DNA of 64,000 bases from Prevotellaceae bacterium MN60 (GTDB taxonomy: Bacteria; Bacteroidota; Bacteroidia; Bacteroidales; Bacteroidaceae), in the NCBI GenBank assembly GCA_900199555.1, contig FZQZ01000001.1, positions 310,001-374,000 on the forward strand. Direction: 5' to 3'. The notes under the pieces were generated by a model, which did no database searches, was not told where the DNA came from, and worked only from the letters and a program-made list of their open reading frames with translations. This document shows positions 55,761-64,000 of this stretch, one piece after another (position 1 is the stretch's first letter; every line of letters begins with the position of its first letter). The position numbers were made by a program, and so were the translations under genes.

Positions 55761-57104
55761 TTATTTCTTTATCGGATAGATATAAGTAAGCAGAATAATG
55801 ATACCGGCAATGATAGCAGGGAAGATAGAGAATATTGACCATACCATATCTTTCACAGCCTCCAAATCTGTAATGGTAACGATGGTTTCACCCGTTTCCA
55901 CATCTGTTCCTGAGACAAAACCTGCAGCACCCAGCAACAAAGCCACGAGCGAGCCAGAGATGGCTGTACCAAACTTCTGCGCCATAGTTCCTGATGAGAA
56001 TATCAAACCTGTTGACGAAGTACCGTTCTTCTCTGTAGCATAGTCAGCCACATCGGCATACATCGACCACAACAGTGGAGAGTAGAGACCGATGCCCACA
56101 GAGGTAATAACCACGATTGCAATCAGTGCCCAGATATAGGCAGCATCCTGAGGCATGAAGAAGAACAGAAGCGAGAAGATGGCACAGATAAGTGCAGCCA
56201 CCATAAATGCCTTACGTTTAGAGCCTACCCATTGGGTAAACTTAGGCGACAAACCACCGAAAATCATACAGGTTACCTCTCCAAAGGTCATAAATACCGT
56301 ATAGTTGATAATCAGACTACCTATCGTAATTTCCTTACCGAGGATATAATCAAACATATAGGCAGCAACGGCATAGCGGAAACCGTTGAAGAAGTTGGTA
56401 CAGATGCCTATCAATGTCAGGAATATCCAAGGTTTATTCTTAAACAAGTCTGCAAAAGGTTTAAAGGAGAATTTCTCTGCACGCACAGGCTTCAATCGCT
56501 CTTTTGTCAGCAGTCCGCAAGCCAGCGTTCCCGCAGCTGCCAAGACGCCAAAGAAGGCACCTAGCACTGCATACTGATGTTGCTCTGTACCACCGACGAA
56601 CTTCTGCAGATAAGGGAATGATAGCAGGGTGATGAAACCCATGGCATAAGCGCCAACCATACGGAAACTTGAGAATTGGTTTTTCTCATTATCATCATCG
56701 GTCATCACTCCCAGCATCGAACCATAAGGCACGTTGACGGCAGTATAGATTACCATCATGAGCAGATAGAAGGTGTATGCCCAGATACGCTTGCCTACAG
56801 GACCGAAGTCTGGCGTGTAGAGCAACAGGGCAAAGATGAGTCCAAAGGGAATTGCGCCATAGATCATCCAAGGGCGATATGTGCCGAAGCGCGATTGTGT
56901 CCTGTCAGCCAGCGAACCCATCAAGGGGTCTGTCACCACGTCAAACATACGAGCTATCAGCATCAGCAATGCTGTGTCAGCCACCGTCAGACCAAAAATA
57001 CTTGTAAAGAACACTGGGAAGGCGATAGACATTACCTTCCATGTGATACCACCGGCAGCAGCATCACCCAAAGCATAACCTATTTTTTCTTTTAATTTAG
57101 CCAT
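55761..57104 (-). CDS. GPH family sugar:cation symporter (MFS-like)
   Basis: A 447-residue inner-membrane symporter of the glycoside-pentoside-hexuronide family with 12 helices. The start KLKEKIGYALGDAAAGGITW and RMFDVVTDPLMGSLADRTQS, followed by RFGTYRPWMIYGAIPFGL, are the family signatures. Substrates are usually oligosaccharides or glycosides; here the divergent GH5 gene suggests beta-glucan fragments, by position only. It has its own promoter and is co-transcribed with pafA. Confidence 0.9.
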   Translation of the reverse strand: MAKLKEKIGYALGDAAAGGITWKVMSIAFPVFFTSIFGLTVADTALLMLIARMFDVVTDPLMGSLADRTQSRFGTYRPWMIYGAIPFGLIFALLLYTPDFGPVGKRIWAYTFYLLMMVIYTAVNVPYGSMLGVMTDDDNEKNQFSSFRMVGAYAMGFITLLSFPYLQKFVGGTEQHQYAVLGAFFGVLAAAGTLACGLLTKERLKPVRAEKFSFKPFADLFKNKPWIFLTLIGICTNFFNGFRYAVAAYMFDYILGKEITIGSLIINYTVFMTFGEVTCMIFGGLSPKFTQWVGSKRKAFMVAALICAIFSLLFFFMPQDAAYIWALIAIVVITSVGIGLYSPLLWSMYADVADYATEKNGTSSTGLIFSSGTMAQKFGTAISGSLVALLLGAAGFVSGTDVETGETIVTITDLEAVKDMVWSIFSIFPAIIAGIIILLTYIYPIKK

Positions 57105-57144
57105 TTTGTTTATGTAATGAGTACGTCTTTTCTTAAATCGGATG

Positions 57145-57175
57145 CAAAGATAACATTATTTTTTTATTAGGCAAA
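57145..57175 (-). promoter_or_regulatory. Promoter of the GPH symporter-pafA operon (-33 TTTG / -7 TATCTTTG)
   Basis: On the minus strand TTTG (57172-57175) lies 19 bp from TATCTTTG (57145-57152). Back-to-back with the GH5 promoter, the two -33 elements being only 4 bp apart. Confidence 0.75.
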
Positions 57176-57179
57176 AGGT

Positions 57180-57210
57180 TTTGGAGAAATAAAAAATCTT
57201 CGTATATTTG
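57180..57210 (+). promoter_or_regulatory. Promoter of the GH5 gene (-33 TTTG / -7 TATATTTG)
   Basis: TTTG at 57180-57183 and TATATTTG at 57203-57210, spacing 19 bp, 40 bases before the ATG at 57251. Confidence 0.75.
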
Positions 57211-57250
57211 CAACGCATTACTTTTTTTGAAATTAATCCATATAAAAAAA

Positions 57251-58519
57251 ATGAAGAATATGCTTTCACTCACATCCCTCCTATCCATGTTTCTTCTCTT
57301 CTCCTCTTGCGGAGGTGGAGACAGTGCCAACGCAGGCGAAGAGTCTCAAAAGGACGGCAAAGAAAAGAAAGAAGAAACGGTTTCTGCGCTCGACATTACC
57401 AAGAAACTGGGATGGGGTTGGAATCTGGGCAATCATTTCGATACAAGCACCGGTACAGACAATAAGCCTTTCGAATGGGGATATTGGGACAATGCCACCC
57501 CTACCAAGACGCTCTATACGCGCTTGAAGAGTGCTGGTGTTAGCACCGTGCGCATTGCAGTCACTTGGGGCAACAACCAAAGTGCTCCCAACTGGACGAT
57601 TAAGTCCAGCTATATGGCAGAGGTAAAACAGAATGTGGAGTGGGCAGAAGCTGCAGGACTCAATGTAATTCTGAATATGCACCACGATGGCTATTGGCTG
57701 AAAATTAAGGAGGCTGCCAATGATGCCACTGTCAATACGCAAATCAAAGAGCGTATTCAGAAGACTTGGAAACAGATAGCCGAAGCATTTAAGGACAAAG
57801 GCGATTTCTTGTTCTTCGAGACTTTTAATGAGATACACGACGGCGGCTGGGGCTGGGGCGACAACAGAAAAGATGGTGGCAAGCAATACCGCACGCTCAA
57901 CGAGTGGAATCAGTTGGCTGTCAACACCATCCGCGCCACAGGCAGCAAGAATGCCACACGTTGGATAGGCGTTCCTTCTTACGTTGCCAATCCGCAGTGT
58001 GCCCTTGAGAGCACTTTCGTACTCCCCACCGACCCAGCCAATCGCCTGATGGTCAGCGTACACTACTATGACCCCTCCAACTTTACGCTGACTCCTGAGA
58101 ATAACGATGGTAAGACAGAATGGGGCCATACGGCTACGGAGGGCAACTATGTAGTTGGCAACAATGAAGAACATGTCACCGAGGTATTCCAGAAGCTCTA
58201 TCAGAAGTTTATTGCTAAGAATATCCCTGTATATATTGGAGAGTACGGCTGTGTGATGCAGAAGACCGAACGCGGCAATCTCTTCCGCAAATACTATCTG
58301 GAGTATGTTTGCCGTGCTGCCCACACCTATCACCTACCCCTCATCATCTGGGACAACAATCAGCCCGGCTCTGGCAACGAGCATCATGCCTACTTCAACC
58401 ACTCCGATGGCAGTTATCACAGCGGCATGCAGTCGCTCGTTCAGACCATGATAAAAGCTGCTACCAGTGACGATAGCAGCTATACCTTACAGTCTATTAA
58501 GAACAATGCGCCTAGATAA
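57251..58519 (+). CDS. Glycoside hydrolase family 5 lipoprotein (endo-beta-glucanase-like)
   Basis: A 422-residue surface lipoprotein (lipobox LFSSC, lipid Cys20, then a GGGDS linker and a Lys/Glu-rich stretch). The GH5 (beta/alpha)8 domain covers about residues 45-400: GWGWNLGNHFDTSTG, NVILNMHHDGYWL, acid/base Glu194 in FFETFNEIHDGG, HYYDPSNFT and nucleophile Glu331 in VYIGEYGCV. Both catalytic Glu are present. The GWNLGN start fits cellulase/endoglucanase subfamilies, though mannanase or xyloglucanase activity is not excluded. No carbohydrate-binding module. ATG 57251 was chosen for the signal peptide. Confidence 0.92.
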   Translation: MKNMLSLTSLLSMFLLFSSCGGGDSANAGEESQKDGKEKKEETVSALDITKKLGWGWNLGNHFDTSTGTDNKPFEWGYWDNATPTKTLYTRLKSAGVSTVRIAVTWGNNQSAPNWTIKSSYMAEVKQNVEWAEAAGLNVILNMHHDGYWLKIKEAANDATVNTQIKERIQKTWKQIAEAFKDKGDFLFFETFNEIHDGGWGWGDNRKDGGKQYRTLNEWNQLAVNTIRATGSKNATRWIGVPSYVANPQCALESTFVLPTDPANRLMVSVHYYDPSNFTLTPENNDGKTEWGHTATEGNYVVGNNEEHVTEVFQKLYQKFIAKNIPVYIGEYGCVMQKTERGNLFRKYYLEYVCRAAHTYHLPLIIWDNNQPGSGNEHHAYFNHSDGSYHSGMQSLVQTMIKAATSDDSSYTLQSIKNNAPR

Positions 58520-58521
58520 TC

Positions 58522-59418
58522 TTACTGGTGGAATGCCAACAGACCATCAATAGGACTCTTCAGGATATTGCCGATGCTATATCCCTCTTTTTGGGCAGCC
58601 TCTGCTAGTTCCTCTTCAAAGTGGTGTGCCATGCTACCCACAAAGTGTACGGGTAGGTCGTGGTGCTGATAAGGAGCAATATTTCTGCTAAAGAAGTTGC
58701 AGAAGTTGTCTATCACCAGTTGGCGCACATGCGCATTCGACAGATGGTCGTGGATAAAGGGCGCCAGCGATGCCAACCAACGATTGGCCATAGGCTCACG
58801 ATATACCTTTTTGATGATGTCTGCCTGTGTCAGCTTGGCCGTCTCCAGATATTCGTTACGGATATCTGCAAAGTCAGGATTCTTAAAGATAGCATTCAGG
58901 AACATTCGTCCCAATACAGAACCACTACCCTCGTCGCCAAGAATATAACCCAGTGCCGGTGTGTTCTGCACAATCTTCTCACCATCATACAGACAACTGT
59001 TTGCTCCCGTACCCAGAATACAGGCGATACCTGCCTCATGCTGACAGAGTGCACGGGCTGCAGCCATCAGGTCGCTATGCACCTCTACCGACTTAGGCGA
59101 CAGTTCCTCGTTAAACAGCTGTACCATCATGGGCACATGCTCTGGTGTACATCCACTACCATAGAAGAAGATGTTCAGGTTCTGAAACACCGTTGTCTCC
59201 AGGATACCCGAATGAATAAGTGCGGCACGCGGGAAAGTTGAGAACTGAGGCATCAGTTCTTGCTCCAGAATCTGTCGGATGTCGCCAGCTGTCTGGTGTA
59301 TAGGAGTGATACCTTGTGTATGGAAGGTTGCTATCACCTCATGCTTCAGCTGAGGATTAGATGAGTGCAGGAGCATCCAGTCAGTCTTGGTGCTGCCGCT
59401 GTCGGCTATCAATATCAT
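58522..59418 (-). CDS. BadF/BadG-type sugar kinase (N-acetylglucosamine kinase-like)
   Basis: A 298-residue cytoplasmic ASKHA-fold ATPase/kinase. Phosphate 1 motif LIADSGSTKTDWMLL at the N-terminus, then GIACILGTGANSCLYDGEKI and GYILGDEGSGSVLGRMFLN, which match N-acetylglucosamine kinases of the BadF/BadG/BcrA family. It likely phosphorylates an amino sugar with ATP. The stop codon is 2 bp from that of the convergent GH5 gene, leaving no room for a separate terminator. It has its own -7 element upstream. Confidence 0.85.
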   Translation of the reverse strand: MILIADSGSTKTDWMLLHSSNPQLKHEVIATFHTQGITPIHQTAGDIRQILEQELMPQFSTFPRAALIHSGILETTVFQNLNIFFYGSGCTPEHVPMMVQLFNEELSPKSVEVHSDLMAAARALCQHEAGIACILGTGANSCLYDGEKIVQNTPALGYILGDEGSGSVLGRMFLNAIFKNPDFADIRNEYLETAKLTQADIIKKVYREPMANRWLASLAPFIHDHLSNAHVRQLVIDNFCNFFSRNIAPYQHHDLPVHFVGSMAHHFEEELAEAAQKEGYSIGNILKSPIDGLLAFHQ

Positions 59419-59445
59419 AATCTTTCGGTTTTTACTATTACGTGG

Positions 59446-59453
59446 CGAAGGTA
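59446..59453 (-). promoter_or_regulatory. Near-consensus -7 element TACCTTCG for the sugar kinase
   Basis: TACCTTCG on the minus strand 28 bases before the ATG at 59418, one base off TAnnTTTG. Confidence 0.45.
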
Positions 59454-59496
59454 CGAAAAAATTAACGAAACACCAAGAAGAAACCTGAAAAAGTGA

Positions 59497-61164
59497 TTAG
59501 AACAAAACGAATGCCGTCAGTTCTGCCCATATTTCCTTGTGCTTGTCAGGCGCCACTGTAATCATTGGAGCCGTAGAAGGGAATCCTACAGATCCCGAAA
59601 ACGCCACATTATCTTTTCGGTTCCCATCTGCCAGATAGAGCTTTGCATCTACTCCTACTGCCATCTTCGACATCTGATGCTGCCATGTAACATTAGTCGT
59701 CATCTTGTCAAGTTCGGCACAGCGAAACGCATAAGGTGCAAAGGCATGCTGAAAATCAAGATGAGGTATCTTCTGGTCCTGTAAAGACACTTCATAATCG
59801 TTTCTTCCAATACGCTGACGAGCATATAGTAAACTAAAGGCAATGTCATCTCTGTGTCCATGCCAGTTCATACCTACTTTGACGTGAGGTATTATCGTTT
59901 GCACCTTGATACGATAGTTATTCGCTTTGTATTTCTCTTCATAGCTTTCTGTCGTCACCCCTCCTTGCAAGCTCAAATCCATGCGTCCGACACGCTTAAC
60001 GGCCTTCAGCACACCAACAAGCCGACAAATATTCCGGATATAGTTCTGGCGGGTATCGATGGTACGGAAGTCATATATATTGTTATCTTTATCAATAATG
60101 TATTCTTCTATGATATTCTCATAACCTTTACGTAGTTCTATGTCAGCCATTGCTCCCCATTCGAAGCGCCAGTCATTCTGAGTATCGTATGTTAGACACA
60201 ACTGTGGTGATAGCAAATGACTGCGCGACTCATAGAGGTTATAAATATCGCTCTCCTCTGTCTCCATGTGGTTAAAGACATATCCCATTGATGCATGAAT
60301 ACGCAATGGACTGCTTTGTGGCGACAAATACTGCAATCTTACGTTCAATTCGTCGATATAGTACATGCGTGATTTCCCAAAAGACACAGCACTCTGTCGG
60401 GTGTCGTAAAGTCCGAAACCATAGCATACGAAGAATCGATCTTGCTGTCCTGGGCGCCAATATCGCAATTGCATATGCTGTTTATTACGACCGTATCCCA
60501 TATCAAGCATCAGGAGATGTTGTCCTATTTGTCGTGCTACACCGACGTTAAAACGTAGCCATGTAGTGTTATTCAATGCACGTGGGTCAGTCAAACGATA
60601 AGCCTGTTCGCCATAGAAAGAGCCTTTCACGCCTAAAGTCCACCGCTTGAGTGTAAAAGCATAGTTACCCTCGGCAAAGTATGTATCAAACTTAAAGTCT
60701 CCACCACATGAGTCTGTAGAGATATAAGGGAAATAGCGTTCTGGCAGTCGCATGGCACTCCATCCGATGTTGCGGTGCTTTCCCTGGGCATATTGGATGC
60801 ATCCCGAGAGAGTACCACTACCAGCTGTTGTATATTCTCCGTAAGCCCCCACTCTATAGTCGGCAGAGCCATTTCCTTCATACGGAATAAAGTCGCCCTG
60901 GATATCAGCGCCAGAAAGACCTGTATAGACTATGGCACTACGTTTTTTCAGGGTTGTATCGGACAGATTCTTCCACTGGGTGAAGGCAGGATTGGCATAG
61001 AGTGTTTTTTCGCCTGTCTGTGTAAAGTCGGCATTAACCAGCTGGTAGCGCTCCTCGGATGCCGACAAGCTCTGATTTACACGGTCAAGCAGTGTCTGAG
61101 CAGACAATTGGTTGCTAACAGCCCAAACATAGATAATGAGATATATTCGTAGATGACGTATCAT
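59497..61164 (-). CDS. DUF6850-like outer-membrane beta-barrel protein
   Basis: A 555-residue exported protein. Signal peptide MIRHLRIYLIIYVWAVSNQLSA, then a long run of alternating amphipathic beta-strands with aromatic girdle residues (e.g. LMLDMGYGRNKQHMQLRYWR, DIAFSLLYARQRIGRNDYEV), ending in aromatic F (IWAELTAFVLF). This fits an outer-membrane barrel. I place it in DUF6850 from memory with moderate confidence. Its start overlaps the TonB receptor stop by 4 bp, so the pair is coupled and probably functions together in outer-membrane uptake. Confidence 0.7.
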   Translation of the reverse strand: MIRHLRIYLIIYVWAVSNQLSAQTLLDRVNQSLSASEERYQLVNADFTQTGEKTLYANPAFTQWKNLSDTTLKKRSAIVYTGLSGADIQGDFIPYEGNGSADYRVGAYGEYTTAGSGTLSGCIQYAQGKHRNIGWSAMRLPERYFPYISTDSCGGDFKFDTYFAEGNYAFTLKRWTLGVKGSFYGEQAYRLTDPRALNNTTWLRFNVGVARQIGQHLLMLDMGYGRNKQHMQLRYWRPGQQDRFFVCYGFGLYDTRQSAVSFGKSRMYYIDELNVRLQYLSPQSSPLRIHASMGYVFNHMETEESDIYNLYESRSHLLSPQLCLTYDTQNDWRFEWGAMADIELRKGYENIIEEYIIDKDNNIYDFRTIDTRQNYIRNICRLVGVLKAVKRVGRMDLSLQGGVTTESYEEKYKANNYRIKVQTIIPHVKVGMNWHGHRDDIAFSLLYARQRIGRNDYEVSLQDQKIPHLDFQHAFAPYAFRCAELDKMTTNVTWQHQMSKMAVGVDAKLYLADGNRKDNVAFSGSVGFPSTAPMITVAPDKHKEIWAELTAFVLF

Positions 61165-63935
61165 AAGTTAAAATTAAAGTATAGTTCCAGTCCGAAATAA
61201 GGGTCGTGCCATTCGCGCTGGGTAATTTTGCTGCCTGAGAGGTACTTTGGACTAATGTCAAGCAGGCCGTTGACAAAGAACGACAGTTTGGTACCCTTCT
61301 TAAATTCTTTGGTCGCCTTTATATTCCATAGCAGGGATATGGGTTTCTCATTACGAGCATACATCACTGGCAGGATAGTACGCCGGAAGTAACGGAATGT
61401 GCCATCATCAGCTGCTATCTGGGCACGGACAGCCTCGTCCACGGCATGTCTATTACCCTGCATATCGATATATTCCGTAGGTATATAGTCGTGGTTATCC
61501 ATATATTGCGAGGTGTTGAGCCAAACAATTTGGAAGAAGTTTGTCAAAAACAGCTTAAACTTTGGGATATGCGTATTGAGCCAGATATTGGAGTTCAGTC
61601 GGCGATACTGGTTTCTGGCACCATTGTCGTAGATACATACATAAGGATACTCCTTACCCCCAATCTTTACCGCAGGATAGTAGTATAGTGGCAGCGATGA
61701 AGCGTAATCAGTCTGATAATAGGCACCGTTCACCTCTATCGTCGTAAGGAGCGGTTTTATCTTGGGCAGTATTAGTCGATATTCTATACCACGCTTGGTA
61801 ACTTTACTTGCGTTCATCACCCTTTGCGAAGTCGTAAAGATACTATATTGTTCCTTCACATAGTCACTTTTCTGCGGTGTACGTCCATCGATACTCACAT
61901 CAGGCTTCAGCGTTGTATAAAGGTCGTAGGTCAGCGGATAGTATTCTATAAAGTATTCAAAGCCTGCATCAGACTTCTCGTAGAAGGCTGTCAGCGAGAG
62001 GCTCAATCCCTTATAGTCTATATCCCATCCTATTTCCATCTTGCGATTTTTGTTTGCCTTCAGTTTGCGGTTGGCCACATCATAGATATTGGTATAGGTG
62101 ATAAGGTGGCGATACTGTGGCTCAACGGTATAGGCGTTAAGCATATAGAAATCCTTGTAGAGCTTTTCCGGATAGAGATAGTCCAGTGTAGGTGTCTTAC
62201 TCTCCTCGCCATACCCTACTCGGAAAGTATTCTTCAGGCTTTCACCTATGGTGTACGATATGTTCAGGCGTGGATCAGTCAATACATAGCCATGTAGATA
62301 ATAGTCATCGGGCAGGTTCATCAGTGTCGAGGCACGGCCCCCGATGGATAGCTGCAGCACGTTTTTATGATTATCGTCATAAATAAAGTCAGCCTGAGCA
62401 TAAGCAGCTCCAGTTCCCAAAGCAGGAATAGCCCAGTTCGGACGTGGACGCATATAAGAATTGTCGTATGGAAATGGTGGCCGTGTCTCGTCTTCAATAA
62501 CGGCTCCAGCTCCGTGATTCTTCACGTTAGTATATTCCGCACCATATTGCAGGTTGAGCATGGTGTTTTTCATCAAGTGAATGCGCGAAACTGCATTTAG
62601 TTGGGCATAGATGTTGACGGGCTGATTGTCGATATAGAAGTCACTATAGTATTTACGTGGCAGATAGATACCCTCGTGTTCGCCTTCCTCGTAGGCCAGT
62701 GGCAGATTCATTGGTCCTGTTCCAGAGATAACCATACGGTGACGGCTAATCTTGTCACGGGTGTAATCGGCAGATACTACCAGTTCCAATTGGTCGAGCC
62801 ACGCTTTCCCTAACGTCAGATTACCCTTCATCATCAGAGCCGTGCGACTATAGTCGGCCTTGTAACTCTCATCATATTCATAGGTCAGCTCATCTTTCTT
62901 CATCTTGCTGACAGTAACTGTCTGGCTCAATCGTCCGTCAAGGTCGAGACTATAGTTTCCTATTTTCACTTTATTGTTGTAATAGAGCTGTGCCGTCATA
63001 CGTGAGAACTTATCCATCTCCTCACGGATGTCATCAATTGTATGCAGATAGTCTATTCCGGCGTGTATTGTTCCTGCATTTTCGCCCAGTCTCCAGCCTT
63101 TTCCTGCATAGATAAGTTTATTCTTCAAATCACTTTTCAGACGGACACGCAGGGGAGTAACACCATGTTTCGACGAGATACTTATCATACCACTCGACAG
63201 GTTTCCGTAGCGAGCCGATGAGATTCCTCTGGTAAACTCCACACTCTGGATATGATCAGTGGATATCATACGCATGTCGGCTCCTTGATTGATACCTGTA
63301 CGACTACGCACTTCACCATCGTAACTCCCGCTTCCCTCTGTAATGCCCACCAACTGCGAACGGATACCATCGTTAGTCACGGGTGCACCATCGGTAATAA
63401 TCCCCACACCTAACGAGGTATTGGCATCTGAGCCTACCTGTCGACTACTTATTTGCGAGAATTGCGTCAGGTTGTTTTCTTTATACACACTGCCTGGCAA
63501 TAGCAACATCACGTCGGCCAATGATGTGGGCTGGATATACTCCAAAGCCGCCTCGTCGATGACTACTTTACCTTTACGGCTCTTCTTTGCCATCACCTCA
63601 AACTCTGGCAGGGCAAAACTACTACTCTTCAATTGAAGCGACAGACTCACATTCTTGGTTGTTGTAAATGTGTGCTTCAACTTGGTATAACCCAAGCACT
63701 CCACCTCTATGGTATGCTTACCCACAGGAACGTTACGGAGTTCAAAACGACCGTTCACATCACATACTGTACGTAACTCCTGATTGGGGATATTAACGAT
63801 GGCGAAGCTTGCAGCCTCGCCATCGTGGTCTGTGATAACCTTTCCCTTTATGATACATGTCTGACACACGGCGGCATTCACCATGCACAACAGGGAAAGT
63901 GTCAACAATAGAATCTTCTTATTCAATTTTCTCAC
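61161..63935 (-). CDS. TonB-dependent receptor with N-terminal CarboxypepD-like domain
   Basis: A 924-residue outer-membrane receptor. Order: signal peptide (LLLTLSLLCMVNAAVC), carboxypeptidase-regulatory-like domain (KVITDHDGEAASFAIVNIPN, NGRFELRNVPVGKHTIEVEC), plug domain (LADVMLLLPGSVYKENNLTQ, EFTRGISSARYGNLSSGM) and barrel ending in YFGLELYFNFNL. No SusC-type box or SusD partner, so it is a different TonB class. The start is GTG 63935, preceded by AAAGAG; no ATG gives a signal peptide. The ligand is unknown. Confidence 0.9.
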   Translation of the reverse strand: MRKLNKKILLLTLSLLCMVNAAVCQTCIIKGKVITDHDGEAASFAIVNIPNQELRTVCDVNGRFELRNVPVGKHTIEVECLGYTKLKHTFTTTKNVSLSLQLKSSSFALPEFEVMAKKSRKGKVVIDEAALEYIQPTSLADVMLLLPGSVYKENNLTQFSQISSRQVGSDANTSLGVGIITDGAPVTNDGIRSQLVGITEGSGSYDGEVRSRTGINQGADMRMISTDHIQSVEFTRGISSARYGNLSSGMISISSKHGVTPLRVRLKSDLKNKLIYAGKGWRLGENAGTIHAGIDYLHTIDDIREEMDKFSRMTAQLYYNNKVKIGNYSLDLDGRLSQTVTVSKMKKDELTYEYDESYKADYSRTALMMKGNLTLGKAWLDQLELVVSADYTRDKISRHRMVISGTGPMNLPLAYEEGEHEGIYLPRKYYSDFYIDNQPVNIYAQLNAVSRIHLMKNTMLNLQYGAEYTNVKNHGAGAVIEDETRPPFPYDNSYMRPRPNWAIPALGTGAAYAQADFIYDDNHKNVLQLSIGGRASTLMNLPDDYYLHGYVLTDPRLNISYTIGESLKNTFRVGYGEESKTPTLDYLYPEKLYKDFYMLNAYTVEPQYRHLITYTNIYDVANRKLKANKNRKMEIGWDIDYKGLSLSLTAFYEKSDAGFEYFIEYYPLTYDLYTTLKPDVSIDGRTPQKSDYVKEQYSIFTTSQRVMNASKVTKRGIEYRLILPKIKPLLTTIEVNGAYYQTDYASSLPLYYYPAVKIGGKEYPYVCIYDNGARNQYRRLNSNIWLNTHIPKFKLFLTNFFQIVWLNTSQYMDNHDYIPTEYIDMQGNRHAVDEAVRAQIAADDGTFRYFRRTILPVMYARNEKPISLLWNIKATKEFKKGTKLSFFVNGLLDISPKYLSGSKITQREWHDPYFGLELYFNFNL

Positions 63936-64000
63936 TCTTTACTTGTTTCTCCAGCCAATGGGGAATACGTTTTGGGTAAGTCCAGCGGCCTTGCGCTCAT
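63932..64000 (-). other. Window-edge segment, possible 3' end of an upstream gene
   Basis: One minus-strand frame is open from the edge and stops with TGA at 63932-63934, overlapping the GTG start of the receptor as GTGA, the usual sign of coupling. It reads LDLPKTYSPLAGETSKE. A second open frame (LTQNVFPIGWRNK) stops a little earlier. With about 20 codons I cannot say which is real. Confidence 0.25.

Noticed and set aside
57281..58333. 350-codon minus-strand open frame
   Set aside because: Antisense to the GH5 gene whose catalytic motifs are complete; a frame shadow.
63919..63999. Frame reading RWTYPKRIPHWLEKQVKSEK upstream of the TonB receptor
   Set aside because: Protein-like, but it has a stop codon at the window edge (63997-63999), so at most 25 residues exist and it has no start.

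Overview
The window looks like a chromosomal segment from a Prevotella-type member of the Bacteroidales (phylum Bacteroidota). Evidence: repeated promoters of the TAnnTTTG (-7) / TTTG (-33) type, a SusC/SusD pair, proteins ending in type IX secretion (T9SS) sorting domains, a class III glutamine synthetase, and a complex I operon with fused nuoCD and no nuoEFG. Coding is dense and gene content is mostly core chromosome. No tRNA, rRNA, CRISPR array, transposase or phage gene was seen.

Layout. 1-3.9 kb: the 3' part of glutamine synthetase III and a secreted subtilase. 3.9-11 kb: a surface-polysaccharide cluster of two divergent units (GT2 facing GT2-Stealth; two glycosyltransferases facing acyltransferase-GT4). 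Its two divergent promoters have the same 49-bp geometry. Two different short repeats have entered the coding sequence of two of the glycosyltransferases at almost the same residue position. 11-13.7 kb: a small winged-helix-like protein, a Lys/Ala-tailed winged-helix protein and aspS. 13.7-14.7 kb: about 1 kb without genes, built from a 303-bp foldback element and three consecutive families of roughly 21-22-nt imperfect repeats. This is the most unusual non-coding stretch here. 14.7-19.2 kb: a secreted subtilase, a DUF3244-like exported protein and a membrane-anchored TPR/HTH regulator. 19.4-24.4 kb: SusD and SusC.

24.8-34 kb: a DUF1573 protein, a DUF3078 outer-membrane protein, then yidC, DUF1846, an S9 peptidase and an MFS carrier on the plus strand. 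33.9-40 kb: a minus-strand run of LysM-binding protein, beta-barrel protein, POT peptide transporter, NhaC antiporter and a secreted endo/exonuclease/phosphatase-fold protein. 40.1-43.6 kb: a short T9SS type-B-tailed protein and uvrA. 43.6-43.9 kb: a well-formed promoter reading into only a 39-codon remnant. 43.9-54.1 kb: nuoA-B-CD-H-I-J-K-L-M-N. 54.2-59.4 kb: a PafA-type phosphatase and a GPH sugar symporter, divergent from a GH5 lipoprotein, followed by a BadF-type sugar kinase. 59.5-64 kb: a TonB-dependent receptor overlapping a DUF6850-like outer-membrane protein.

How they fit together: the genes describe an anaerobic or microaerobic carbohydrate and peptide user. It has outer-membrane TonB import, secreted proteases and peptidases, peptide and sugar symporters, a proton-pumping complex I fed by a donor other than NADH, and YidC for membrane insertion. 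A recurring theme is 7-bp tandem repeats (TTCAAYG, TTTAATC, ATAATTY, TTTTACT-like) in promoter or intergenic positions and once inside a coding sequence.
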